A DNA stretch of 64,000 nt from Talpa occidentalis (Eukaryota; Chordata; Mammalia; Eulipotyphla; Talpidae): the NCBI RefSeq assembly GCF_014898055.3, contig NW_023604295.1, forward strand, positions 93,263,591 to 93,327,590. Reading direction: 5' to 3'. Positions within the stretch are counted from its first letter, which is position 1. Each line of letters begins with the position of its first letter. The notes beneath the pieces are model-generated. The model did no database searches. It saw only the letters and a program-made list of their open reading frames with translations, and was not told the DNA's origin. Below are positions 10,770 through 21,380 of this stretch, in pieces. The translations under genes and the position numbers were made by a program.

Positions 10770-11400
10770 AAAGTATCACCCAGGAGAAACATGGCACTGA
10801 AAATGCACAGGTTCATAGGCTGGGTGATGCACAGGTTCATAGCCCCCTTTGTTTTGGGAATGTTGTTTGGTGACCAAGTTATTGCTAATTATTAAGCTAA
10901 TGTAGGACCAGGCAGGGAAACTCTCATCAGGGCAAAGTTTTGGTTTAAGGATACCTGCTGAAAACAACAGGCAGACATTAGGGCCAGATTAGCATAACCA
11001 GCTAGACCACCATGACAGGAAGTTAAGTGTTAACAGGCAATAGAGATAGGATGTTTCCATCAGCAGCAACAATGGACCTAACCCAAGCAACAGCCCCTAT
11101 ACACTTCCCCCTAGCTCTTGCCAGACTATTATGTATCCCCAATCCACATCCCCACCAAGCACATTGTTCCACACATTCCTCCACATGGACTTGCCTACAT
11201 TGTCTGAATTGGACCCCGAAATAAAAGTGAGACTTGCCCTGGGGGAAGCATTCACATCTCTAGGTATGTGACCCCTCTAGGTATCTCTCTCTGTCACTGC
11301 TTGGAATTTGTGTCATTTTTTACTTTATCCTGCTCTATTCCCAAAATTACCACCCATGTGAGGAGACAAGGTGGTTGTCATAGAAAGTTTATCTGCTACT
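10770..11400 (+). mobile_element. Possible unassigned LTR or LTR fragment
   Basis: This GC-richer block has an AATAAA at about 11220 (CCCCGAAATAAAAGTGAGAC) followed by a CT-rich, U5-like stretch and resembles a retroviral LTR in composition. A 16-bp direct repeat ATGCACAGGTTCATAG occurs at 10803-10818 and 10827-10842. I could not fix TG..CA ends or a TSD, and family is unknown. Confidence 0.35.
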
Positions 11401-12080
11401 TTTTTCTTATATCCAGAAATGTTGGTTACCATTGCTCATTCAAAGCATAGATCCTGCCTGGTTTCAGACTTACATATCTAAGTGACTGCTCTATGTATAA
11501 CTTTGCTTGAATGTTCAAACACTTCAAACTCCATATTTAGAAAGTTGAGCCCACCATCTTTTACTACACTGTCTTTTCTACTTTTGTTTTATCTTAGTTA
11601 ATGGAAATTCCCCAGTCTCCTTATTTTATTAATTTCCACCATTTCCAACTTATTTTTCGGCATACCCTCATCCATCTGAAGAAGAAGATATGTTAGATGG
11701 TACTGTCTGCTGTGAGCTGCTCTGCATAATGCTTAGAATCTTTTAAGGTAGATAATAACTGTCAAGGAAATTTCAGATAGAAAAGATTAATTGTACCCCC
11801 ATTACCTTGTTATTAACTCTTAAGAGCAAGTTTCAGATCAAATTATTACATATCTATAGACACTTATTAGACAGACAGTCTTTGATAAAAATCAATACTT
11901 GCCTCTAACTGACATCTTGCAATCAGAGTTTCTTAAACCAATGCCTAAGCTTAGGATCAATCAGGATTCATACCACAGGCATCATCCTTAAAGTATTTAA
12001 GTTCAGAGCTCAGTGATTTCTTATATCCTGTTGTATGTGCTAACATCCCCCTGGGTGGGGAGGTTTTATTTATGACACAA
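11401..12080. other. No gene seen
   Basis: Apparently unique sequence. No ORF or repeat that I can support. Confidence 0.5.
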
Positions 12081-12084
12081 ACCA

Positions 12085-13310
12085 TAGTGTAATAGTTTTA
12101 ATCTGCATCTCTTATTGGGACTGGTAATTTTTTTTTTCATGTGTCGTTTGGTTTCTTGGATATCCTCTTTAGTAAAATGTATGTTCATTTCTACTCACTG
12201 TGTGCAAATTGGGTTATTTGATATTTTTTGTTGTTCTTGTTGAATTGCATGTATTTTTGTACATCTTGAATAACAACTCCTTATCGGTTATATATTATGT
12301 GAGTATTTTTTTTCCCCATTCAGTAGGATGGCTATTTAATTGCCTTGGGTTTTCCTTGCTGTGTAGAAACTTGAGATAACCCCAATTGTTTTTGTGTTTA
12401 ATTTTCTTTGATATAGGAGGTGAATCACCAAAAATATTTTTATTGTTGATATTGTTGAATGTATTGGCAATGTTTTCTGATATATAGTTTATTATTGCAA
12501 GTTTTATATTTAAATCTTTAATTCATTTGGGATTTATTTTTGTGTATGGTATTAGTGAGTAAGATTATTTCATTCCTTCATGTGTTACTTTCCAATTTAC
12601 CCACTCCCATTTATTAAAAGACTCACTTTTCCCCATTTTACGGTCATGGATGTTTTATTATAGTTAAGGTGATGGTATGTGTGTGGATTGATTCATGAAC
12701 TTTTTATTTACATCTGATTCTATTCATTGGTCCATATGTCTATTTCTGTGCCAATATTATATTGTTTTTAATACTTTGCTTTACAGTAAAAGTTGAAGTC
12801 AGGTAATATGAAACCTTCATTTGTCTTCATTTTCTTAATATTGTTTTTGTAATTTGAGGCCTTTTGTGGTTCCATATAAATTTCAAAAATTTTAATTCAG
12901 TTTCTTTGAAAAAATATTGCTGAGATTTTGATGGGGATTGCATTAATTTTCTTTATCATTTTAGGCAAAATAGTCATTTTGATTATATTGAGTTTCTTCA
13001 TCCACAAGCATGAGGTATTCTTCCTTCTCTTTATATTGCTATCTAAGTCATTTAATAACCCCTATGTTTCTCATAGTATAGGTCTTTTAGACTCTTTGCT
13101 GGGTTGACTTAACTTTTTTTGAAGAAATTATAAATGCAGTTATTTTCTGAATTTTTTTTTGTTTCTTGATTATTGTTTGTATAAAAGAGCTATGATTTTT
13201 TTCTATGTTGATTTTGTAGCCTGCTATTTGATTTATTGATTAGAATAACATTTTAATGGATTTTTTAGGATCTTGTACACATAAAATCATATCATGTGAA
13301 AACAAAGATA
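12085..13310 (-). mobile_element. Old antisense LINE-1 ORF2
   Basis: Antisense ORF2 blocks are in order: TTCATTTGGGATTTATTTTTGTGTATGGT, CTATTCATTGGTCCATATGTCTATTTCTGTGCC, AAGTTGAAGTCAGGTAATATG, TTTGATGGGGATTGCATTAATTT and TATGTTGATTTTGTAGCCTGC. The copy is heavily mutated and has no open frames of note. Both ends fade into unassigned DNA. Confidence 0.85.
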
Positions 13311-13329
13311 ATTTCATGCCAATCCTATT

Positions 13330-13580
13330 CATCCTTCAAATGATGAGTTAAAAGTCTCTTCCTTCAGGAAGCTTTTTACTGACCACCATTTCCAACAAAA
13401 TTATATCCCTACATAGATTTTTGAAAACTATATTAAGTACAAATTACCCCATCTCAAAGTTCTTGTCTACATTGCGATTTTTTTTTTTTGTATCATCCAT
13501 TAGATGGAATGGCATATCTTTTATAACTCTTTGCCCAGTGTCAATCACAAAATAGTTCCTAATGAATATAATGCCCCTTC
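13330..13580 (+). repeat. L2-like LINE 3' relic
   Basis: CTTCCTTCAGGAAGCTTTTTACTGACC and, 200 bp on, TTTGCCCAGTGTCAATCACAAAATAGTTCCTAATGAATA have the order and spacing of the L2 3' end (the 'ccaggaagccttccctgac' block and the 'cagtgcctggcacatagtag..aatgaat' block). Confidence 0.5.
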
Positions 13581-14531
13581 ATTTTCTTTCTTCATATTCT
13601 TACCATCTTTTAGATTTTGCCTACTGAGTAGTTTACTGTTAGAAAGATTACTGAATTGAAAATATTTTAGTTTTATAATCAGTTTATTTAACAGAATAGT
13701 CACAAACATTTTACAATTTTCTTAACATATTGTGTTACGAAATGTATATCTTGTAAATTTTCTTAATTTATAAGAATGACCACATTCTGGGGGCTTTCCA
13801 AAATCTTGATTTAACACAACCAAAAGTAATTCATTTGTGAAAGCAAAACACACATTGAACTGCTGCATTATCTACACAATTCCAAATAAAGCTGACTTTT
13901 CTCCCCAGTATTACTATTTTGACTTGGTACATGTATATATAGTTTTATTTATGGTTTCATTATATCAATAGTTGTTTATATATTTGAGTCTAAAGACCTT
14001 TAGCTAAACCAAGAGTCTAGCTAAATCAAGAGTTTAGCTATGAAAAAATGGAAAAGAAAATTATACATCAAATCATTATCAGCCAACTCTTCATTGTTGA
14101 TTGAAACTTTAATAGCAATAGGTTAGTATATATTTGAGTGATAATACAGGAGAAGATTAGGAAAACATATATTGTGCTTATACAGTTACATGCACTACCT
14201 GGTTACAAGCATTCTAACTCCTGTAGTGGAAACCTTTTGACTATTGAAGCACATATTCTCCTCTTTAGATCCAAATGTGAATTAGCTCAGCTTCATACCT
14301 AAACTGTGTGATTAATTTGATATCAATGAAATACACTATAGAAAATGTGTCCTTAGGCTTCTCGTCCCTCTGTTATCCCACATTTATGACCAAGCATGAT
14401 TTTCTGAGTCTCTGGAAGCTGGGTCTCACAGAAATATTTGTGTAATAATTTTACTTATAATGATTCATCAAAAATCCCTTATTCAAGAATTCGGCCCCAG
14501 CTTGCGGGCCTGCACTCTCATTTTCCTAGTG
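13581..14531. other. No gene seen; unique AT-rich DNA
   Basis: No family recognised. A short GAGTCTAGCTAAATCAAGAGTTTAGCTA duplication sits near 14010-14040. Confidence 0.55.
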
Positions 14532-15142
14532 AACTTGTTACGGGGTAGGAAGAGGTGCATCCCAGACCTTCCCAAAACCTGTCTGCTCTAAATGGGTTCT
14601 GCCATCCGCTGCCTCAACACAAAACATATGAGACTTTAATGGGAAGGAACTGTAATACAGCTAGGAAACAATACAGAAAAGGCAAAGAATATAGTTTCTA
14701 AATCAAGCACCCAAAGTTACCTGTCCCCTCGTGGGTAAAACTCCATCCAAATGAGATTGGCCCAGAGCAAGACCCCAAAGCCTGCCACAAGTCTAAAGCA
14801 TCTTCCAGTGGGGACCCACAGAAAAGGGTCAGAAACAACCAGACAAGCCCAGAAGGAAAGGAGCAAAATTAAAATCAAGATAAAAGCTGCCATTGTCTCC
14901 TCCCCACGGGTCTCACTCACATCTGTGTCACCCAGTCCACAACCAAAAGGCAAGCGCAGTTTGTTCACGTGTCTCTCGACTCCATGTGCCTCCTCCAGGT
15001 CTCCTTCTGGCTCCATCCTGCTTCCTTCCTTCCTCAGTCTCCTCTGCAGCTTCTTCTCTACCTGCTCAGCTTTACCCTCCATTTGGGTGGAGCAGGGAAC
15101 CTGGAACCTCCCCCTTTCCTGGGGACCACCCTGTTACAAACT
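14532..15142 (-). mobile_element. Solo LTR, family A, with 4-bp TSD AACT
   Basis: The LTR spans 14536-15138 and starts TGTAACAGGGTGG on the minus strand. AACT at 14532-14535 and 15139-15142 is a 4-bp TSD, the usual gammaretroviral size. No internal retroviral sequence is attached, so this is a solo LTR formed by LTR-LTR recombination. Inside it, on the LTR sense strand, lies the longest LTR A open frame (14717-15082, 121 aa). It is charged at the N-terminal side, has a strongly hydrophobic MAAFILILILLLSF segment and ends in FYPRGDR. An overlapping plus-strand frame (14751-15251) is also open. Confidence 0.92.
14717..15082 (-). other. Open reading frame inside LTR A (121 aa), unknown
   Basis: I do not recognise this protein. 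It has an acidic/basic helix-like N-terminal part (EQVEKKLQRRLRKEG, EEAHGVERH), one hydrophobic segment of about 20 residues suitable for a signal anchor, and a C-terminal aromatic part (DPFLWVPTGRCF, WMEFYPRGD). Related frames are open over the C-terminal ~57-80 residues in the LTRs at 18426-18677, 19744-19980 (minus) and 9732-9850. They are broken in the LTR at 46465. The antisense frame is open too, so low stop density is an alternative to real coding. Confidence 0.3.
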
Positions 15143-15379
15143 GACTTATACTATGAACATTCTGGCTGTTCAATTGAGAACACTTTTCACCAACTGTGGA
15201 AAGAATACATGGCCATATTTATTAATACTGAAAAGAGATAATATCACTTAAAAGTTACATGCAAACAGGTATGTATACTCACCTCTCATTTAAAATGTTA
15301 TATTATTGTCAAAGAGCTGAAACTGCTTTTTAACATTGTTTATAAAAAACATGGAGTTAGTAAAAAAATAAAGTTGATC

Positions 15380-15640
15380 AAGTGAGACCCCCATTTGTGT
15401 GGCAGCCCAGAACAGCAGAGGAGCAGGTTTAGAAACGTGGGCAACAGAGACATCATTGTGTGCAAGTGTGGATTTATTCTGAAGATAACAGTGCTTAAAC
15501 TTTACAGCCCTTCTATCTCTGACCACTGGGAATACAAGGAGCTGTTAACATTTGTTGAAGGTTTTAGGTGGGGAGAGGAATCTGAGAGGCAATTTGGGAG
15601 CAACTTTGGTAAATTACCTTGAGAGACCTAAGATGAAATT
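15380..15640 (-). mobile_element. Possible LTR 3' part plus tRNA-Pro-like primer site (family C)
   Basis: On the minus strand, CTTCAGAATAAATCCACACTTGC supplies a poly(A) signal. A U5-like stretch then ends in GGGCTGCCACA and is followed by AATGGGGGTCTCACTTG. The TGGGGG followed by CTC resembles a degraded proline-tRNA primer-binding site, as used by many gammaretroviruses. The 5' end of the LTR is not definable and no TSD was found. Confidence 0.35.
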
Positions 15641-15889
15641 AATCAGAATCTCCAAATCTTCTTAATTATTTATGCTAAATATTTACTTTAGAATCTCATT
15701 TTGAGTTTCTACTTATAGATTATTATCTAAAAGACCCTGCACCTCAAATTATTTTAGTTTCAGGCCTCACGAAATTTGGATTTGCCCTGGACATAAATAA
15801 TGACCACATTTCTCTAACAGCCGATAAAGGCTAAATAAGTCTCATTTAACTTCCACTGTGATCCTATTATTAGTATTTTCATTTACAGC

Positions 15890-16243
15890 TTGGAACACAT
15901 GATCCAGGTTTTAGAGCTACTGATGGGGGACAAGAGTAGAAAAACTGGAAAAGAGGTGCCTCCTGATCAACCATTGCATCCCTTCAAACCTGGAGATCAG
16001 GTCTTACTGAAGACCTGGCAGAGTGGGGATGCCCAAAACCAGTTGTCAGAAAAATGGACTGGTCCATATGATGTTTTGCTAAGCACACATACTTCTCTGA
16101 AACTTGCAGGAATAAAACCCTGGGTACATCATTCCAGAGTTAAGAAAGCGCCAGAAGGAACGGACCCAGAGACGAAGTCCCATTGGTCTTGTGAACCCAT
16201 TGAAGACTTGAGATATTTATTTAAGAAACAGAAAGAAACTTGA
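15890..16243 (+). pseudogene. Retroviral integrase C-terminus, 5'-truncated and joined to LTR B
   Basis: The 117-codon open frame ends with the C-terminal domain of a gammaretrovirus-type integrase, the viral enzyme that joins proviral DNA to the host genome. The HPFKPGDQVLLKTW and GPYDVLLSTH segments and the IKPWVHHSRVK end are recognisable. The catalytic core and the rest of pol are missing. The first ~24 codons are not retroviral. From about 15921 they are the start of LTR B, so this frame is an accidental chimera across the insertion joint. No expression signal is seen. Confidence 0.88.
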
Positions 16244-17338
16244 ATGTTACTGACTTCTTTTTCCAGTTATTGTTGCAGGATACCCAAGAACTCGTTTTTT
16301 TTTTTTTTTCTGAAGAAACCCTGAGAAGAAAAAAACTACCATGCTCTAACCAATCTCTTTCCTTGCAAAGTTTAGGAGATGTGAAATGACATCTAGGATC
16401 ATGCATATGCTGACAGTATTTTTTTCTTTCATACAAAGGTTTTTAATCTTGATTTTGTTATTTCCTATCAACTTTTGTTTTTTTTTTTTTCTTTGAAGTT
16501 TTTTTGTTAACCCTGCTTGTTTTTTTATTATTACTTTGGCCTATCAGACAAACTGCAGTTGCACGGGATATCCCACGCGTGATGAATGGTAACTAAAGAG
16601 CTCTTTGTGTCTGTATGTTGTCTGTCTGTATGTCCTTGTGTCTAACCGTCTTGACCTCCAGTGATCGACAAATTGGTATACATGGTGCCCGTATAAGTTG
16701 AAAAAAAGAGTCTCCAGTTATGAGAAAAACAAAAAGTTATGGTTTGATTGTCAACATTGTGCTACTGAACTAAGCCGGTGCCTTCATAGAGATTGAATAT
16801 TGTTGTTTCTGTTACTTTTCTGATATTTATGGCAAAGCTTCCCAGAAATCTAAATTCAAGTACAAATTTGGTGGCCTGTCATTTGACTGATGCAAGGAAA
16901 TTTTGTGGAACCTCAGTAGAGCTCCTGAGACACTCCACGAAGTTTCTCCTTTTCCTCCTGGGAAAGCATTACATAAATTTGTTCTATTTGGCTTTTACCT
17001 AATGAAGTAAAACTGGAAGGGAAGCATTGTCACTTGGGAAAATGGTAAAAAACTTTGGTATGTCCAATATGTTAACAGTAGTATCGGGTATGTATGTAAA
17101 TTGTCAGTGGTGATTGTCACCTTGTAATATTGTATAATTCAATTGTTTCACATCTACAGAAATTGTTTCTGGAAATATAGGGAGAAAAGGTCTCAACAGA
17201 TTCCTATTGATGGAACTGTTGAGAGTAAAACTTTCTTACAAAGGACTCAATAGACCTGGAAATACACCTGACATTTACTAAGGTTTCTTTGACATAATAC
17301 TGGAACTTTTTTTTATGCATTCTGTCCTGAATCCACGA

Positions 17339-17370
<32 letters not shown>

Positions 17371-18250
17371 GACTAACCAGGATCTGCAGAAAGGTTGTAA
17401 TTTTTTTCCAGCAAAGCTAACTTGTCACATTTTCTCTCCCCTTGATACCAACACAGCATACAAATAGTGGTAGTAATTTTTGCTACTTATTTCAGAGTCT
17501 GTTTTTGCATAACTTCCATAGGGATTTTGTCTGTTTTAACGAAAATTGGACGTGAGTTTGATTGTGTGGCTTTGTGTGGAGTTCTTCCAGAAAGTTGAAA
17601 AAGAGCTGAACCAAGAAGAGGAGAACCTGTTTGCCTTGTTTGTAGGGTTCCAGAGACCTCCAAAGAAGGTGAGGAAGCTTGCCTCCATTGGCAGGACTGG
17701 ACAACCCGGCCAACGAAAATGCCCTGGTACCCTCGAGAAGAGGAAAGCCCAGGTGGAGTCTGATGAGACCAACTTTATACCTGAAGCATACATCGACTAG
17801 ATGCCACCGGTTCGCTCTGATCCTGTATGGAGTATTTCAACAAAGCCAGCTAAAAATTGCTGTTAGTTATTTTCTGCCCTGTGATTTTATGCAAAAATAG
17901 GAAAAATGGTTTAAAAGAGGATTTAGTTTGCAAATTTTTGCTATGCTGTTAAAGTTTGGGATCAAGGTTGAGAAAATTCGTTTTTGCATAACTTGAACCA
18001 TTTTAACATTTTTTCCCTGTGATTTTGATATATTTGCTATCTTGTTTTAGCCAATGCTCCAATTTTTTTTCTTTTGGCTTGGATAATGGACTATTTTCAA
18101 GTAATGAAAAACTGTCATACTGGACATTCATGGACAATGCTGCTGACTAATTGTTGCTTCTCTTACACACATTGTAACCCTAAAAAAAGACTGTCTCCTA
18201 AGACTACACCCTAACATTTGTGCCACCATAGATATGGTGGAATAAAAATT
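16244..18250 (+). other. ERV-A region between integrase and PPT; no env recognised
   Basis: The length (2.0 kb) is about that of a gammaretroviral env gene, but no long frame or envelope motif can be seen. Small frames at 16793-17002 and 17546-17800 have no recognisable domain. A (GTTTT)n run lies at 17345-17374 and a T-rich stretch at 16290-16310. CTGTATGTTGTCTGTCTGTATG at about 16612 resembles retroviral untranslated leader sequence. Either env decayed fully or this lineage carried something else here. Confidence 0.5.
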
Positions 18251-18262
18251 AAAAGGGGGGAT
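18251..18262 (+). promoter_or_regulatory. Polypurine tract of ERV-A
   Basis: AAAAGGGGGGAT sits directly before the LTR start TGTAACAGGG. A purine tract at this position primes plus-strand DNA synthesis during retroviral reverse transcription. Its position fixes the orientation of the provirus and identifies the following LTR as the 3' one. Confidence 0.88.
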
Positions 18263-18875
18263 TGTAACAGGGTGGTCCCCAGGAAAGGGGGAGGTTCCAG
18301 CTTCCCTGCCCCACCCAAGGAAGGGTGGAGCTGAGCAGGGAGAGAAGAAGCTGCAAGAAGAGACTGAGGAAGGAAGCAGGATGGAGCCAGGAGACCTGGA
18401 GGAGACGCATGGAGCCTAGAAACACGTGAAGAAACTGCGCTTGTCTTTTGGTCGTGGACTAGGTGACACAGATGTGGGTGAGACCCGTGGGGAGGTGACC
18501 ATGGCAGCTTTTATCTTGATGTTGATTTTGCTCTTTTCCTTCCGGGCTTGTCCAGTTGTTTGTGACCCTTTTCTGTGGGTCCCCACTGGAAGATGCTTTA
18601 GACTTGTAGCAGGCCTTGGGGCCTTGTTCTGGGCCAATCCCATTTGGATGGACTTTTACCCACGAGGGGATGGGTAACTCTGGATGCTTCATTTAGAAAC
18701 TAGACTAGAAACTAGAAACTAGACTCTTTGCCTTACCTGTATTGTTTCCTAGTTTTATTAAAGTTCCTTCCCATTAAAGTCTCCTATGTTTTGTGCTGAT
18801 GCGGCGGATGGCAGAACCCATTTAGAATAGGCAGGTTTGCAGGGTTTGGGCTGACCCTCTCCCTGTCCTATAACA
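18263..18875 (+). mobile_element. 3' LTR of ERV-A (complete, 613 bp)
   Basis: It begins TGTAACAGGGTGGTCCCC and ends CTGTCCTATAACA, obeying the TG..CA rule. A poly(A) signal of ATTAAA type occurs twice near 18757-18780. A short tandem AGAAACTAGACT/AGAAACTAG array is at 18705-18728. The internal sense frame 18426-18677 (83 aa) matches the LTR A frame described at 14717; a stop just upstream shortens it. This is the reference copy for the family in the window. Confidence 0.93.
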
Positions 18876-19554
18876 CCACAAGACCAGAAACCTAGCTCAC
18901 TATGACAAGAGCAGGAAGTGGGGATAGGGAATTAGCATAGCCATTGGCTCAGCTATAGAAACCAAGGTCTCTTGGTCCCAATGCCTAGATTACAAAGAAT
19001 AAGATCCAAGCAGGTATCAGACTGCTAGTAGGGAGCCTCTAGAGCACAGACCCAAAGGTAAAGATATGTATATCAAGCCCATTGTGGAATCTCCAGTTCC
19101 TTTCAGATTCTGCATAGTTCTCCCAAATCAGCAACTAACTGATGACTCCCAAAAAGAAGACTATCAGTGCAGTCTCTGCACTGGCACAGGACAGCAGTCC
19201 CTCTGCCCACCAGTGGCTATGCCATGCTACTTTTCACCAACTCTCTCCCTCTGCAGGGCAGCAGGCTTCCTGCCTGCCCATGACCTGTACCATGCCGGGG
19301 CTTCTCTTTACTGACAGCCCTCAGCAGAGGCAGCTCTCCTCAAGGCCACGGTCTACAACCATGCAGTCCTCTCTTTGCAAGCCTGTCCCTTTCCAGGCAG
19401 CTCGTCCTGCCCTCCCGTGTCCATGCAAGTGACTTTTACTATTCTGTCCCTTTCCCTATTAAACCTGTTCTTTAAATATAGCTAATATCTCTGCATTGTG
19501 GAGAAACTTCCCTGGGAAACTCACCGTGTGCCGCCAAAAAAGTGAGCTCTGGTG

Positions 19555-20168
19555 AATCTGTTACAGGGCAGGGAGAGGTGGGTGCATCCCAGAACCCCCC
19601 AAAACCTGCCTGCTCTAAATGGGTTCTGCCATCCGCCGCATCAACACAAAACATATGAGACTTTAATGGGAAGGAACTGTAATACAGTTAGGAAACAACA
19701 CAGAAAAGGCAAAGAATATAGTTTCTAAATCAAGCACCCAATGTTACCCGTCCCCTCGTGGGTAAAACTCCATCCAAACAGCATTGGCCCAGAGCAAGGC
19801 CCCAAAGCCTGCCACAAATCCAAAGCATCTTCCAGTGAGGACCCACAGAAAAGGGTCAGAAACAACCAGACAAGCCTGTAAGAAAAGGAGCAAAATTAAA
19901 ATCAAGATAAAAGCTGCCATTGTCACCTCCCCACAGGTCTCACCCACATCTGTGTCACCCAGTCCATGACCAAAAGGCAAGCACGGTTTCTTCGCATGTC
20001 TCTCTGTTCCATGTGCCTCCTCCAGGTCTCTCCCTCTGGCTCCATCCTGCTTCCCTCCTTCTCAGTCTCCTCTGCAGCTCTTCTCCCTCTGCTCAGCTCC
20101 ACCCTCCCTTGGGTGGGGCAGGAAACCTGGAACCTCCCCCCTTTCTGGGGATCACCCTGTTACAAAAC
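19555..20168 (-). mobile_element. Solo LTR, family A, inserted in LTR B (TSD aaac)
   Basis: The LTR occupies 19559-20164. The right flank is AAAC and the left flank AATC. The uninterrupted LTR B at 31.8 kb shows CTCTGGGGAAACTTTCCC, so the empty site contained one AAAC and the left copy has a single substitution. The internal sense frame 19744-19980 (78 aa) is open. Sequence is closer to the 14536 copy than to the 18263 copy (both share CATCCCAGA and CTGCTCTAAATGGG on the plus strand). Confidence 0.92.
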
Positions 20169-20225
20169 CTTCCCCAGGGTGAACTCAAGGAACTGACACT
20201 CCAAGTCCCCAGACCCCAAATATGA

Positions 20226-21380
20226 TATCACTACCATATGGACTTTCCCCATTAATTCATTGGTATTTCTTTACAAAAAAATAATAGTAAGATTAAAAAA
20301 AAATGTAAACATATTTGAGCTGGTAGTTTCTTTCGATTGAGTTTTTTTATGATCTGTTCTGACAATGTCATTTTAGAAAAACAATTATTTTTACATTTTA
20401 CTCATGTAATAGATGAGATGTGAAATGAGTGTCATGGATAATAAAACGCACCAATGGCTCCTAAGTTTTAGAGTGTATAAACAAGAATTGAGCTGCTGTT
20501 ACACAACATTAACAATAAACTTTTAGTGAAGTTGCTGGATTAATCACAATAGTGTATTCTGAGTGAAAGATAGTCATTAATCCTAAAACAAGATAGGACC
20601 ATCATATATATTTATGTAGCTGTCAACAAAAAGATAAAATGAGCTTATTTCCACACACAATTGGAGCTAAATGTTATTTTTAATTTTATATGTTAAAATC
20701 ATTTGTCCCTTCAGAAGTGTCATCCTCCCAAGAGAGGTATTATCATTTTGAAAATTAAGGATGTTATAAGAAGTTTTATGAAATGTTTTGTGGAATACAT
20801 AACCATGGACATCATTGCACTTTCTAAATCATGAAAAATACAAAATAGAATCTAATAAACTTCACAAGATATAGAGGAAAAGATCAATTGTGAATTTGCA
20901 CATTTAAAAAATTAATTAACAGAAATGATTTTATTTGAAAATAGTTCTAAAAAGAATGTGTGATGTAGCATTTTACATTGCTTGAAGAATTTCAAATGTT
21001 CCTTCAACTCATGTTATAAAAAACACATGCAACATTGAGATAACTGTGTATAAAGCACAACATGTAAGCTAAAATCTTTCAGTTATCCAATTAATAACTG
21101 ATTTATAAGTTTTCTGAAAAAAGAGTAATGTGCATAGCCATGTGGACTTCACACAGTTTGGTATACTGTCTCTGGAGATTTTGTCTTGAAATGTTTATTA
21201 GAAAATGATTGTGTAATATATCTAATACTTGTATTGATATATCATACCACTGGAATTGTTTTATTTTTTTGGTATCTGTATAAACTGTATGAAAATATAT
21301 CACATTCCTTAAGCAATTTATGTCATCAATCTGATAGAACATCAGAGGCAGAGAAAAAAATCTAAGTTTGGGTCATTTTA
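20226..21380. other. No gene seen; unique AT-rich DNA
   Basis: I see no repeat family or coding pattern. The minus-strand ORF 21103-21342 lacks any recognisable domain. Confidence 0.55.

Larger units (their letters stand above)
15964..18875 (+). mobile_element. Partial provirus, ERV family A (integrase end to 3' LTR), nested in LTR B
   Basis: The order is integrase C-terminus (to 16243), about 2 kb without recognisable genes, polypurine tract (18251-18260) and a complete 3' LTR (18263-18875). The 5' LTR, gag, protease, RT, RNase H and most of integrase are absent. LTR B sequence resumes at 18876 (CCACAAGACCAG) essentially where it stopped at 15963, so the target is intact while the virus lacks its 5' half. 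A matching 4-bp TSD is not visible at the left joint. Gammaretrovirus-like by the integrase. Confidence 0.85.
15921..20225 (+). mobile_element. LTR family B, split by two LTR A-family insertions
   Basis: Three blocks belong to one LTR: 15921 to about 15963, 18876-19558 and 20165 to about 20225. Joined in order they align along their length with the uninterrupted antisense copy at 31765-32483. The middle block has the poly(A) region (TCCCTATTAAACCTGTTCTTTAAATATA). The start TGATGG fits the TG rule. The right end is not exact and no TSD was found. Composition suggests a class I ERV LTR. It is older than both insertions it carries. Confidence 0.85.

Noticed and set aside
14751..15251. 166-aa plus-strand ORF
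   Set aside because: It is antisense to the solo LTR A and then runs into flanking DNA. Similar antisense frames appear in other LTR A copies, so it is a by-product of low stop density.
17546..17800. 84-aa ORF as env or gag remnant
   Set aside because: The translation is lysine/glutamine-rich with no retroviral motif that I can identify; a label would be a guess.
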